Part shown: one piece after another, positions 9,681 to 18,246 of the stretch
How the letters are laid out: every line of letters starts with the position of its first letter
Numbering within the stretch: the stretch's first letter is position 1
Assembly (NCBI RefSeq): GCF_002002705.1
Contig: NZ_MUNS01000031.1
Coordinates: 124,001 to 188,000 of the forward strand
Origin: Polaromonas sp. C04
GTDB taxonomy: Bacteria > Pseudomonadota > Gammaproteobacteria > Burkholderiales > Burkholderiaceae_C
Length of the DNA: 64,000 nt
Direction: 5' to 3'
Program-made: the position numbers and the translations under genes
Notes under the pieces: model-generated
Databases searched by the model: none
What the model saw: only the letters and a program-made list of their open reading frames with translations
What the model was told of the DNA's origin: nothing

Positions 9681-10430
9681 ATGGACCAATCACTTGGCAA
9701 GCAAGCCATGCCCACTAGCGACCTGCCCAATGCATTGGACGCCCGACGTCCACGAGGTGGCCGCGCCAGCGAGATTCGCTCTGCGCTGCAGGAAGAGATC
9801 GAGAGCGGCCGTCTTCCGCCAGGAACCCCGCTGGATGAACGGGCACTCGCCGCACGATTCAAAGTGTCTCGCACTCCCGTACGCGAAGCTCTGCAACAAC
9901 TGGCTGCGAGAGAACTGGTCAAAAATGCACCAAGGCAAGGGGTTAGCGTTGCCCGGCTCTCTGTCAGCAAAGTCCGGGCAATCATGGAATCAGTGGGAGA
10001 ACTCGAATCACTTTGTGCGAAGCTTGCTGCTCGCCGGGTAGATGAAAAACTCAAGCGGGAACTGGATAGCGCTATTGCCAGTTGTCAGGAAGCGGCGGTT
10101 CATGATGGAGCGGCAGAGTACGCCGTAGCCAATACTTTGTTCCATGAAGTCATCTACACAGGAAGTCGAAACGAGTACTTGGCGGAACTGATCCGAAATT
10201 CACGTCGACTGATTCAGCGCTACCGTGTCCGGGACTTTCATAGCAAATCGCAAATCAGCAAGTCCTTGCAAGACCACCTAAAAATTGCCCGCGCGATTCA
10301 GGAAGGTGATGAAGCTCTAGCCGCCCAGGCAATGCTGTTGCATGTTCCAGCGGGTTCGAGCGGCTTCTCGGAATTCCTTGCAACGATTCCAACCGGGTTC
10401 CTAGAGGCAGGCTCCGAGGACCTCGTGTAG
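9681..10430 (+). CDS. GntR-family transcriptional regulator (FadR/FCD type)
   Basis: A 249-residue regulator. The N-terminal winged helix (about residues 27-90) has LDERALAARFKVSRTPVREALQQLAARELV, the typical GntR segment, and an all-alpha FCD ligand domain follows (LFHEVIYTGSRNEYLAELI, RYRVRD). FCD-type GntR proteins usually repress catabolic or transport genes and respond to carboxylic acids. The next gene downstream is a decayed Bug-type binding protein, and the porin is divergent, so either may have been its target. The start has only a weak ribosome-binding site. Confidence 0.88.
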   Translation: MDQSLGKQAMPTSDLPNALDARRPRGGRASEIRSALQEEIESGRLPPGTPLDERALAARFKVSRTPVREALQQLAARELVKNAPRQGVSVARLSVSKVRAIMESVGELESLCAKLAARRVDEKLKRELDSAIASCQEAAVHDGAAEYAVANTLFHEVIYTGSRNEYLAELIRNSRRLIQRYRVRDFHSKSQISKSLQDHLKIARAIQEGDEALAAQAMLLHVPAGSSGFSEFLATIPTGFLEAGSEDLV

Positions 10431-10435
10431 TGTGT

Positions 10436-10825
10436 TGAATTCTGTTTGGAACTTGATGCCCGGTTCGATGTCCGGTTCCGGCTTGAGCCACGCCCAGATG
10501 TCGCGTGGTGTACTCCGGCGCCCGCGCCATCAACAGCGCATCGCTGACCATCTTGGCCTACATGGTCTCACTCATGGACCAACCCACGATGCGCCGCGAG
10601 GATACGGTTTCTTCTTGCCAGCCAAGGCCACGCCGGAAGCCCGCCGCCGCGCAGCAGCCTATCTGCAGCCCGCGCTGGCGCACAAAGACGTGATAGACAG
10701 CCTAGTCCAGGTCGGCATGGACGTGCAATCTTCCACGCCCGACCAGTTGGCTGACCGACGCCAAGGCAGATGCCGAACAATGACGCGGCATTGTCAAGGA
10801 AATCGGCTTCTCGGCCGATTCCTGA
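10436..10825 (+). pseudogene. decayed Bug/TctC solute-binding protein, C-terminal part
   Basis: No intact frame exists, but pieces match the C-terminus of Bug/TctC receptors. YGFFLPAKATPEARRRAAAY and HKDVIDSLVQVGMDVQSSTP read in one frame. After a frameshift near 10750, LTDAKADAEQ, a stop, and GIVKEIGFSADS read in the next frame up to 10825. The N-terminal two thirds is missing. Its place behind the GntR gene suggests a once functional regulator-receptor pair. Confidence 0.65.
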
Positions 10826-10853
10826 TGCCCCGCCGCCCTGTCATGCCCCAGGG

Positions 10854-10884
10854 GCTGGCTGGGTTTTGCTTCAACCCAGCCAGC
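10854..10884 (+). terminator. strong inverted repeat, possible terminator
   Basis: A 12-bp perfect stem (GCTGGCTGGGTT / AACCCAGCCAGC) with a 7-nt loop lies between the Bug remnant and the acyl-CoA dehydrogenase gene. No clear T-tract follows on either strand, so intrinsic termination is uncertain; it may instead be a structured leader. Confidence 0.4.
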
Positions 10885-10935
10885 GCAATGCCTTCGCTGC
10901 GCTGACCTCATCACTCGCTTGCAACTGCCGTCGCC

Positions 10936-12627
10936 ATGAACTCCTACCAACCTTCCGCCGCCGCCGCATCGTTCATGCTGTTCGATGTGCTCCGCGCCCA
11001 AGACACACTGGCCCAGTTGCCGGTCCTGGTCGAATCTGCAGACACCGACCTGATGCGCCAAGTGCTGGAAGAAGCCGGCAAGTTCGTGGGCGAAGTGGTG
11101 GCGCCCCTGAACCGAGACGGCGACGAAATCGGCGCCCGCTTCAATGACGGCGCCGTGACCATGCCGCCAGGGTTTCGGGCCGCCTACCAGGCGTTCTGGC
11201 AGGCAGGATGGCCAGGCTTGTCCGGCGCGCTACAAGATGGCGGCCAGGGCCTGCCGGTTGTGCTGGAAATGGTGCTCTACGAATGGCTCAGTGCCGCCAA
11301 CCACGGCTGGACCATGGCGCCCGGCCTGCTGCATGGCGCCTACGAGTGCATCAAGCACCACGCCTCTGATGAACTCAAGGCGTGTTACCTGGAAAAGGTC
11401 GCTACCGGCGAATGGCTGACCACCATGTGCCTGACCGAACCCCACGCCGGCAGCGACCTGGGACTGGTCAGCACCAGGGCCTTGCCGCAGCCAGACGGTA
11501 GCTTCCAGATCAGCGGCACCAAGATCTTCATCTCGGGCGGCGAACATGACCTGAGCGACAACATCGTGCATCTGGTGCTGGCCCGCCTGCCTGACAGCCC
11601 GCCCGGGCCCAAGGGCCTGTCGCTGTTCCTGGTGCCCAAGTTCTACCAGGACGGTAGCCGCAGCGCGGTGTTTTGCGAGCGAATTGAAGAAAAAATGGGC
11701 CTGCACGGTAGCCCGACCTGCGTGATGCGCTTTGACCAAGCCACCGCCTGGCTGGTGGGCGAGCATGGCAAGGGGCTGAACGCTATGTTCCTGATGATGA
11801 ACGCAGCGCGCCTACATGTGGCCCTGCAGGGGGTCGGCCTGCTCGATGCCGCCTGGCAAAAGGCCAACGCCTATGCGCAAGAGCGCCGCCAGATGCGTGC
11901 GCCGGGTCCGCGCGACACGTCGCAAGCCGCCGACCTCATCACCCGGCACCCGGCCGTGCAGCGCCTGCTCGATACCCAGCGCGCCTGGGTTGATGCCGGA
12001 CGCGTGCTGGCGTACCAGACAGCCATTGAGCTCGATGTGGCCAAACACCACCCGGACAGTGCCCGTCGCCAGCAGGCCGGCCAGTGGTGCGCCCTGGTCA
12101 CCCCGGTGCTCAAGGCCAGTTGGACCGACCAGGCCTTTCATGGCAGCAGCGATTGCCTGCAGGTCTTTGGCGGTCATGGCTATGTGCGCGAATGGGGGAT
12201 TGAGCAAATTGTGCGCGACTCGCGCGTGGCCATGATTTATGAAGGCACCAACGAGATCCAGGCGCAAGATCTGCTGTTTCGCAAGGTGTTGACCGACCAG
12301 GGCAGGGGCCTCGCTACCATCCTCAATGGACTGCAAGCCGACCTGCATGGCTGCAACTCGGCATCGGCTCAACGCACGCAAGAAGGTTTTTCCCTGTTGC
12401 GTGATCTTTTGGCCGCCATCGAGTCCTGCGATGCCGCTGCGCCGGAAAAGCTTTACTCCGTTGCCAGTGACTTTTTGCGCGCAACGGCCATTGCATTGAT
12501 GGCTTGGGCCTGGACCCGCCTGGAAGCGGCCGGTGCGCCTGGGAACGGTGGCCAAGCGTTCATCCGGTGGGTATGGCCCGAGTTGGCCATGCGCCGCGGC
12601 ATGGTCCTGGAGGCGCTCAAGGTATGA
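10936..12627 (+). CDS. acyl-CoA dehydrogenase family protein (DmdC-like, long form)
   Basis: A 563-residue FAD enzyme. CLTEPHAGSDLGLVSTRA and GTKIFISGGEHDL are the flavin and substrate-binding signatures; MIYEGTNEIQAQDLLFRKV carries the catalytic Glu region. An extra C-terminal helical domain of about 130 residues makes it longer than ordinary acyl-CoA dehydrogenases, as in DmdC/FadE12-like enzymes. It would introduce the double bond that the hydratase and dehydrogenase at 1834-3984 could process, though these now lie on the other side of the insertion sequences. It overlaps the MarR gene by an ATGA junction. Confidence 0.9.
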   Translation: MNSYQPSAAAASFMLFDVLRAQDTLAQLPVLVESADTDLMRQVLEEAGKFVGEVVAPLNRDGDEIGARFNDGAVTMPPGFRAAYQAFWQAGWPGLSGALQDGGQGLPVVLEMVLYEWLSAANHGWTMAPGLLHGAYECIKHHASDELKACYLEKVATGEWLTTMCLTEPHAGSDLGLVSTRALPQPDGSFQISGTKIFISGGEHDLSDNIVHLVLARLPDSPPGPKGLSLFLVPKFYQDGSRSAVFCERIEEKMGLHGSPTCVMRFDQATAWLVGEHGKGLNAMFLMMNAARLHVALQGVGLLDAAWQKANAYAQERRQMRAPGPRDTSQAADLITRHPAVQRLLDTQRAWVDAGRVLAYQTAIELDVAKHHPDSARRQQAGQWCALVTPVLKASWTDQAFHGSSDCLQVFGGHGYVREWGIEQIVRDSRVAMIYEGTNEIQAQDLLFRKVLTDQGRGLATILNGLQADLHGCNSASAQRTQEGFSLLRDLLAAIESCDAAAPEKLYSVASDFLRATAIALMAWAWTRLEAAGAPGNGGQAFIRWVWPELAMRRGMVLEALKV

Positions 12628-13217
12628 ACCGCCCCGGCTATGATGACGGTTCTACCCTCACCCGGCCTTATTTGTCAAGCACCATGGCCGAAAAATCGAT
12701 TACCCAAACACTGCGCAACCAGACCAGAGCCCGCCAATCGGCGCCGGCAACGAAGGTGCCAGTTCCGCCCGGCAAGGCGGTCGGTCGGGTGGACACATCT
12801 TTTCTAGAAACCCTGATCGGCTACAACGCCCGCCGCGCTGCGCTCGTGGTGATTGCAGAATTCCTGCCGCGAATGGCGCAGTTCAGCCTGCGTCCGGTCG
12901 AGTTTTCGGTACTCACGCTCATCGGCCACAACCCTGGAATCACTTCGCGCCAGTTGTGCGCCACCCTGGACATCCTGCCGCCCAACCTGGTCGGCATAAT
13001 CCAGCACATGGAAAAACTCGGCATGCTGGAAAAACGCGATCACCCGACTGACCGCCGCGCACAAGGCCTGCACCTCACCGAAACGGGTAAAGCCACGCTC
13101 CCATTGGCAGAGCAGACGGCCTATGCCATTGAAATCGATGCCACCTCGCGCTTGGGCCTGACCGAGCGCAAAACCCTGACAAGTCTGTTGCGCAAAGTAT
13201 ACCTTCAGACCGACTAA
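12624..13217 (+). CDS. MarR-family transcriptional regulator
   Basis: A 197-residue regulator. The winged helix is clear: FSVLTLIGHNPGITSRQLC, then LPPNLVGIIQHMEKLGMLEK with the wing KRDHPTDRRAQGLHLTE. The start at 12624 overlaps the stop of the acyl-CoA dehydrogenase gene (ATGA) and has GGAGG 13 nt upstream; an internal ATG at 12684 (MAEKSITQ) is the alternative. MarR regulators in catabolic operons often respond to aromatic-acid or aromatic-CoA ligands, so it may control its own operon. Confidence 0.87.
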   Translation: MNRPGYDDGSTLTRPYLSSTMAEKSITQTLRNQTRARQSAPATKVPVPPGKAVGRVDTSFLETLIGYNARRAALVVIAEFLPRMAQFSLRPVEFSVLTLIGHNPGITSRQLCATLDILPPNLVGIIQHMEKLGMLEKRDHPTDRRAQGLHLTETGKATLPLAEQTAYAIEIDATSRLGLTERKTLTSLLRKVYLQTD

Positions 13218-13229
13218 CGGGAGGATACT

Positions 13230-13260
13230 GCTGGCGAATTGTTCAATTCATGTCGCCAGC
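13230..13260 (+). terminator. inverted repeat behind the MarR gene
   Basis: GCTGGCGA and TCGCCAGC form an 8-bp stem with a 15-nt loop, 12 bp past the MarR stop. No T-run follows, so terminator function is uncertain. It adjoins an IS1182-type remnant and could belong to that element's end. Confidence 0.3.
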
Positions 13261-13910
13261 CGAGCGAAACGCGATGTTCGTGTCTTGGCCTGAGGCTGGC
13301 CGCTCAGCCACGCTGTGACCCGCTCGACATCCATGGCGGCTGCCGTCGCTACATGCTGCAGGCCCGCTTTCGCCAATCCCCGGTAACGCGTGTGGCGCAA
13401 TCCGCATGCGCGAACTGCTTGCGACAAGGTGCCCTCGATTCCGACGCGGCGCGCGTATAACCGCCACCCTTCCTCGCTGCCCAGGCGTTGCCGGGCCGCA
13501 GACAGCGCTTCATGCTGCGCCTGCGGATGCAGCGAAAGTAGACGTGGCGCCCATTTGGCTTTGGTGCAAGGCGCCCGAGCGCGACAAGCGCCGCACGCGC
13601 GCTTTGGAAAGTGGACCCGGTGATACAGCTTGCCCTCCTCATCAATCGATCTTGAATTGCTCCTTGGTATCGGCGCCCTCGACCTTGGTTTGCCAGGTGG
13701 GATTGGCGCGCGGCGGCCCGACCAGGTCGACGCCGTAATCAGCTCGGCTGCCCATGAGCAGCTCGGCCGACACATAAGCCGCATCGACAAAATGCGCTGC
13801 CAGCAGCAGGTCTTTTTCGCGCGTGGCATCGTGAATGCCCCGCGTCCACATCGCTTCATGAACATCGGCCACAGTGGCGTGCACATGGGTAATCAGGTGC
13901 GCGCAGTCAA
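13248..13910 (-). pseudogene. IS1182-family transposase, C-terminal remnant with frameshift
   Basis: Reading the minus strand, 13910 to about 13645 gives [20 protein letters not shown] and [15 protein letters not shown]. The match then shifts frame near 13640 and continues as [20 protein letters not shown] (the Cys-rich segment) and YRGLAKAGLQHVATAAAMD. These are the middle and C-terminal parts of IS1182-type transposases. The N-terminus is missing, and the element breaks into a hydrolase gene at its upper end (about 13.91-13.96 kb). Confidence 0.8.
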
Positions 13911-13956
13911 GATCACACGTCCACACTCCGGCACTGCAGCGGCGCAAGAGAAAGGG

Positions 13957-14205
13957 AGCGTCAAGAGCCTGCAGATCAATCCGAAGCAGTTCACCGACTA
14001 CGGTCACCGCTTGTCCGAAATCCAGGCGCAGACGCTGGTGATCTGGGGACGCGATGACCGTTTCGTGCCAATGGACGTGGGGTTGCGCGTGATCTGGGGC
14101 ATTCCGAACGCCGAGATGCACATCTTCAATCAGTGCGGCCACTGGGCGCAGTGGGAGCATGCGGACAAGTTCAACCGGATGGTGCTGGATTTCTTGAGCC
14201 ACTGA
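13957..14205 (+). pseudogene. meta-cleavage-product hydrolase (alpha/beta hydrolase), 3' remnant
   Basis: The last 80 or so residues of an alpha/beta hydrolase of the BphD/MhpC type. [19 protein letters not shown] contains the catalytic Asp region and [19 protein letters not shown] the catalytic His. The nucleophile domain is missing, replaced by IS1182-type sequence. It lies just upstream of the IclR gene and the extradiol dioxygenase operon, so it may be a former hydrolase of a meta-cleavage pathway. Confidence 0.78.
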
Positions 14206-14385
14206 TGGGCGAAGGCGCGTGCCCACGCCAAACCTATCCGAGGGAGATCGCAGCGAACGACTTCATAGCTGCGGTATGCGGCGGCAAGCGCTTCCTGTAT
14301 TTCTGAAGCTGGTAATCCGCGGTCGGCAGAATTGTTCCGTTGTGCCCGCAGGCGCTCGACCGCGCACTGATAAGCTCGTCGCATC

Positions 14386-15162
14386 ATGGACGACAATCTG
14401 ATTCGAGCGGTTGCGCGTGCATTCGTAGTGCTGCGTCTGATGAACACTGCGCAGCGATGGACGATCCATGAACTGCACGGGCAGACGCGCCTGCCGAAAT
14501 CGACCATATTCCGAATTCTTGCTACGCTGCAACAAGAAGGTTACGTCCAAGTTGATCCTGCACGTGGGCAATATGCGCTCAGCGCCAAGGTGCGTGAGTT
14601 GTCTGCCGGATACTCGGAACAAGCCAAGGTGGTGACGGCCGGGGCGCCGATCGCCCTGCGTGTAACGCGTGAAATCAAGTGGCCACTGGCAATCGGGGTC
14701 CGCGATGGGGAGGCGATGGTGGTGGCCCACAGCACCATGCCGTACAGCCCTCTGGCGGTGCACAGCACCACGATCGGCCACCGTCTCAGCCTGACCGAGA
14801 GCGCGATGGGGCAGGTGTACTTGGCGCATTGCAGCGCCGCCGAGCGCAACAGCCTCCTGGACCTCTTCGAGCTTTCGCTTGATGCGCCGCGTCAAGCAAG
14901 GATGGAGGAGATTCGCGGAACACTTTCACAGGTCCGGCATGACGGTTTTGCAGTGCGCCGCCCTGGTCGGGGCAGCGAATCTGCCACGGTTGCGGTGCCG
15001 ATCTGCATCGAGGGAGAAGCCATCGCTTCCCTCGGCATGACGGTGTTTGGCAGGTTGATTTCCCGGAAAATGGTCGAGCAGTTCCTTCCCGTGCTCAAGA
15101 GCACCGCCGCGGAGATCGCCGAAGCCTTTGCCAGTGACCAAGGCCAGCGGCAAGTTGGCTAG
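14386..15162 (+). CDS. IclR-family transcriptional regulator
   Basis: A 258-residue IclR regulator: N-terminal winged helix (WTIHELHGQTRLPKSTIFRI, LQQEGYVQVD) and C-terminal effector domain (GVRDGEAMVVAHSTMPYSPL, LTESAMGQVYLAH, VAVPICIEGEAIASLGMTVF). It resembles regulators such as MhpR or PcaR that control aromatic catabolism. It precedes the Rieske/extradiol operon, with a small minus-strand gene between, and is the likely regulator of that operon. Its last 4 bases overlap the 3' end of the convergent gene. Confidence 0.9.
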   Translation: MDDNLIRAVARAFVVLRLMNTAQRWTIHELHGQTRLPKSTIFRILATLQQEGYVQVDPARGQYALSAKVRELSAGYSEQAKVVTAGAPIALRVTREIKWPLAIGVRDGEAMVVAHSTMPYSPLAVHSTTIGHRLSLTESAMGQVYLAHCSAAERNSLLDLFELSLDAPRQARMEEIRGTLSQVRHDGFAVRRPGRGSESATVAVPICIEGEAIASLGMTVFGRLISRKMVEQFLPVLKSTAAEIAEAFASDQGQRQVG

Positions 15163-15719
15163 TTTTCGACGTCAGGCAACGGTACACGGTAAAAATCAAG
15201 CGTAAAGGCGACCATCGAGTACAGGCCAATCAGGCCGGTGAGGTCGGCCACCGCCGCATGTCCTAGATCGCGGATAGCGCGCGCATGCAACTCGTCGTCA
15301 ACGTCGCGCCGCTCCATCATGGCGAACGCAACATCGTAGGCCGTCTGTTCGGCAGGATCCTCGAACCCCGCCGCCTGACGTTCCTTCAGTTGTGCTATCT
15401 GGCTCTCGTCGATTCCGAGCTGACGCGCCAATCGCTCGTGCCAGAACCACTCGAACCGCGAGCCCCAATAGGCAGCCACGACGAGGATCGTGATTTCCTT
15501 GATTCGCTTGCTCATCGGCGCGCGGTGGCCGACGTACTCGGCAAAGCTGTTGGCCACCTCAGCGAAGTGGGGGCTGTGCAGCCAGATCTCCATATTGATC
15601 GGCAGGTCCTTGCGCGGGCCCGAAAGGATGCGCTGTACGAGATCGATTTGGACCCCGGACATCTCGCTGGCGGCAAGGCGAAACGGACGGCCCGGGGCCT
15701 CTGCGATGTGGATTGGCAT
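15159..15719 (-). CDS. carboxymuconolactone decarboxylase/AhpD-like family protein
   Basis: A 186-residue all-alpha protein matching the CMD/AhpD fold: SKRIKEITILVVAAYWGSRFEWFWHERLARQLG is the usual helix pair, here with Tyr-Trp-Gly in place of the Cys-x2-Cys redox pair of AhpD. Without those cysteines a peroxidase role is unlikely. Relatives are common in aromatic operons as decarboxylases or of unknown function. It is divergent from the Rieske operon (162 bp apart) and converges on the IclR gene, so it shares a control region with the operon. Confidence 0.78.
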   Translation of the reverse strand: MPIHIAEAPGRPFRLAASEMSGVQIDLVQRILSGPRKDLPINMEIWLHSPHFAEVANSFAEYVGHRAPMSKRIKEITILVVAAYWGSRFEWFWHERLARQLGIDESQIAQLKERQAAGFEDPAEQTAYDVAFAMMERRDVDDELHARAIRDLGHAAVADLTGLIGLYSMVAFTLDFYRVPLPDVEN

Positions 15720-15880
15720 AACAAGGATCCTGCTGTGTAAGAGACCCTCAGTGTCGGCGGACGGTACAAGAACAGTCGTGCATATCTGAAGGTTTTCCGG
15801 CAGGCGGAATGCAGTTCGAGAGCACTATGCCAAGGCAGCGCCCGCGCCTACTATATCGACATCATTGACAAGGAGACCGA

Positions 15881-17149
15881 ATGGCGCTGACCAAAGAAAG
15901 AAACGACCTTATCACCCTTGTGGAGAACGGGGCTCCGCTCGGCGAAATGCTGAGGCAGCACTACTGGTTCCCCGTTCTGCCGTCTGTCGTGCTCGAGGCT
16001 GGTGGTGCTCCCATGCGCGTTCGGCTCAATGGAAGCGACTACGTTGCGTTCCGCGCCGGCAACGGAAAGGCCGGCGTCTTTGATGAGCAATGCCCCCATC
16101 GCGGAGCATCGATGGCTCTGGCCATGAACGAACACGACGGGCTGCGTTGCATCTTCCACGGCTGGAAGCTCAACGTTCAGGGCGAAGTTATCGAGGCGCC
16201 GAATCATGCAGGTAACGAGGAAACGTTCTGCAAATCGATTCGCAGCAATCAGTACGCCGTTCGCGAGGCGGGCGGCATCCTCTGGGCATGGTTCGGCCAG
16301 GGTGAGTCACCGGTGTTCCCGGACTTTCCTTTCACGCGCCTTCCGGACTCCCACCTCGCAATCACGACGCAACTTGTGCCCAGCAACTGGCTGCAGGGCG
16401 TCGAGGCAACGGTAGACACTACCCATGCCGGCGCCTTGCATCAGTCGTTTGTCGCGCTAGCAAGTGGCGGCAACGAGCGCGTGAACCTCGCGAAGAGTTC
16501 GAAGCCAACGTTCGAATTCGAGGAACGCCCGTATGGGTTTCGCTATGCCGCCGTTCGCGCGCTCGGCGATGGCCGGAACTACGCCCGCGTCAACAACTTT
16601 GTCATGCCCTGGTACGGCTTCATCACGGCCCCCGAGGAGAAGGGGCCCGCCACTGCATTCTTCTCGGTGCCGGTGGACGACACCCACCATCGCGCGTGGT
16701 TCGTGCACTTTAACCTGCATGCCCCGATCGGCATCACTCAGCTTTCCGTAACGCCGGATCCGATGAACTTTCCGCCGCTTCCTCCCGGCGACGCGACTAA
16801 CAACTGGGGCCAGAGCCGTTCAGTGATGAAGCGCGGCTTCTTTTCCGGGTTTCCTCAGCATTTCGCGACCGAGGACTTCGCCATCTTCATGAGCCAGGGG
16901 CCGCGAATGGACCGCACGCGCGAGCAGCTTTGCTCCTCTGACCGGGCGTTGGTTCTGATGCGCAACCAGGTGCTGCAGGCAGTGCAGGAGTTCATGGCAG
17001 GCGAGCCGCCGAAGCTGGCGCGCGGCAGTGACCTTAAGTACAGCGACATCGTCTCGTTTGGCGGGGTCTATGGTGCCGACGAGACTTGGCGCACCTTGCT
17101 TGAGGATCGCGACCTCTACGGAAGCGCTGGCACCGGCGACGGCGCCTGA
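15881..17149 (+). CDS. Rieske aromatic oxygenase, large subunit (phthalate 4,5-dioxygenase type)
   Basis: A 422-residue oxygenase. The N-terminal Rieske cluster is CPHRGASMAL plus CIFHGWKL (Cys-x-His and Cys-x2-His). The mononuclear iron site is NWLQGVEATVDTTHAGALH. Its length and LRQHYWFPVLPS opening match the phthalate 4,5-dioxygenase group. AAGGAG sits 8 bp before the ATG at 15881. As first gene of the operon it would begin attack on an aromatic acid, using the reductase at 20763-21773. The substrate is not determinable from sequence. Confidence 0.92.
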   Translation: MALTKERNDLITLVENGAPLGEMLRQHYWFPVLPSVVLEAGGAPMRVRLNGSDYVAFRAGNGKAGVFDEQCPHRGASMALAMNEHDGLRCIFHGWKLNVQGEVIEAPNHAGNEETFCKSIRSNQYAVREAGGILWAWFGQGESPVFPDFPFTRLPDSHLAITTQLVPSNWLQGVEATVDTTHAGALHQSFVALASGGNERVNLAKSSKPTFEFEERPYGFRYAAVRALGDGRNYARVNNFVMPWYGFITAPEEKGPATAFFSVPVDDTHHRAWFVHFNLHAPIGITQLSVTPDPMNFPPLPPGDATNNWGQSRSVMKRGFFSGFPQHFATEDFAIFMSQGPRMDRTREQLCSSDRALVLMRNQVLQAVQEFMAGEPPKLARGSDLKYSDIVSFGGVYGADETWRTLLEDRDLYGSAGTGDGA

Positions 17150-17249
17150 ACGCTTGCCTTCTCTTCTTTGTGCCTGCACACCACTGGTGGTGTGGGTTGC
17201 TGAACTCATCGCGCCATCAATGGCTCGACCCTAAATGAGGATGTTTGAC

Positions 17250-18224
17250 ATGTTTCACCTGAACCGTCGCGGACTGCTAGCAGCGGCCGCCTTGCTTGCC
17301 GCGGGCCTCGCCCATGGCCAGTCCCATAGACAAGCCATCAAGCTGCTCGTCGGCTTCACGCCGGGAGGCGGCACCGATGCCGTGGCTCGCTTGATTGCGA
17401 ACAAGTTGCCGGGAGTGCTGGGCCAACCGGTGATCGTCGAAAACCTGCCCGGTGCTGGCGGTGTCCGTGCGGCGAACGCCCTTGTGGCTGCGGCACCCGA
17501 TGGCAACACCTTCATGGTGGCAAACAATGCCGTACTCACATTCCAGTCACTGGTGTTTGCCAACCAGATCAAGTGGAACTACCAGCGTGACTTTGCGCCG
17601 GTTGCGGGTCTCACGACCTACGCTCTTGGATTTGCGGTTCCGGTCTCGATCGGTGTCAGTAGTGTTCCTGAATACCTCAAATGGGTAAAGGCCAACCCTG
17701 AGAAGGCCACATTCGGGAGTACGGGGTTGGGTGGTCAGACGCATTTTCTGGGCATGCAGTTCGCGAAAGCCGCTGGGATCGATCTACAGGTCGTCCCGTA
17801 CAAGGGAGTGACGCCTATGGTGACCGACCTCCTTGCCGGACAGGTGCCGGCGGCCATCGGTCTTATGGACGACATGCTCAAATTCCACCGTGCCGGTAGG
17901 CTGCGTGTGATCGGCGTGTTCAGCGCGAAACGCTCGCCCCTGACGCCGGACATTCCCACGTTCGCCGAGCAGGGCTTTCCCAACGTGCAGAGCGAGGCCT
18001 GGCAGGCCATGTGGGCACCGGCCAAGACGCCGAAGGCGCAGATCGACCGCATGCAGGATGCCGTCCGGAAAGTTCTTGAAATGCCGGATGTCAAGGAGGC
18101 CATGGCGAGCCGCCTGAACGACATTCCGACATTCCGCAATGCCGCCGAATTGGCGCACGTCCAAGAAGCGGAGATGCAGTACTGGGAACCCATCATCAAA
18201 GCGTCGGGCTTCAAACCCGAATAA
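17250..18224 (+). CDS. Bug/TctC-family tripartite tricarboxylate transporter receptor
   Basis: A 324-residue periplasmic binding protein. The leader MFHLNRRGLLAAAALLAAG ends in AHGQS. Family motifs are LLVGFTPGGGTDAVARLI, PVIVENLPGAGGVRAAN and QVVPYKGVTPMVTDLLAGQV. GAGGA 8 nt before 17250 favours that ATG over upstream ATGs at 17235 and 17241. No TctA/TctB membrane partners are nearby, as is usual for Bug proteins, so the receptor must use a transporter elsewhere or act as a sensor. Its operon position suggests it binds the aromatic substrate. Confidence 0.9.
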   Translation: MFHLNRRGLLAAAALLAAGLAHGQSHRQAIKLLVGFTPGGGTDAVARLIANKLPGVLGQPVIVENLPGAGGVRAANALVAAAPDGNTFMVANNAVLTFQSLVFANQIKWNYQRDFAPVAGLTTYALGFAVPVSIGVSSVPEYLKWVKANPEKATFGSTGLGGQTHFLGMQFAKAAGIDLQVVPYKGVTPMVTDLLAGQVPAAIGLMDDMLKFHRAGRLRVIGVFSAKRSPLTPDIPTFAEQGFPNVQSEAWQAMWAPAKTPKAQIDRMQDAVRKVLEMPDVKEAMASRLNDIPTFRNAAELAHVQEAEMQYWEPIIKASGFKPE

Positions 18225-18246
18225 CCCCTTCAAGGCCCACACCATA

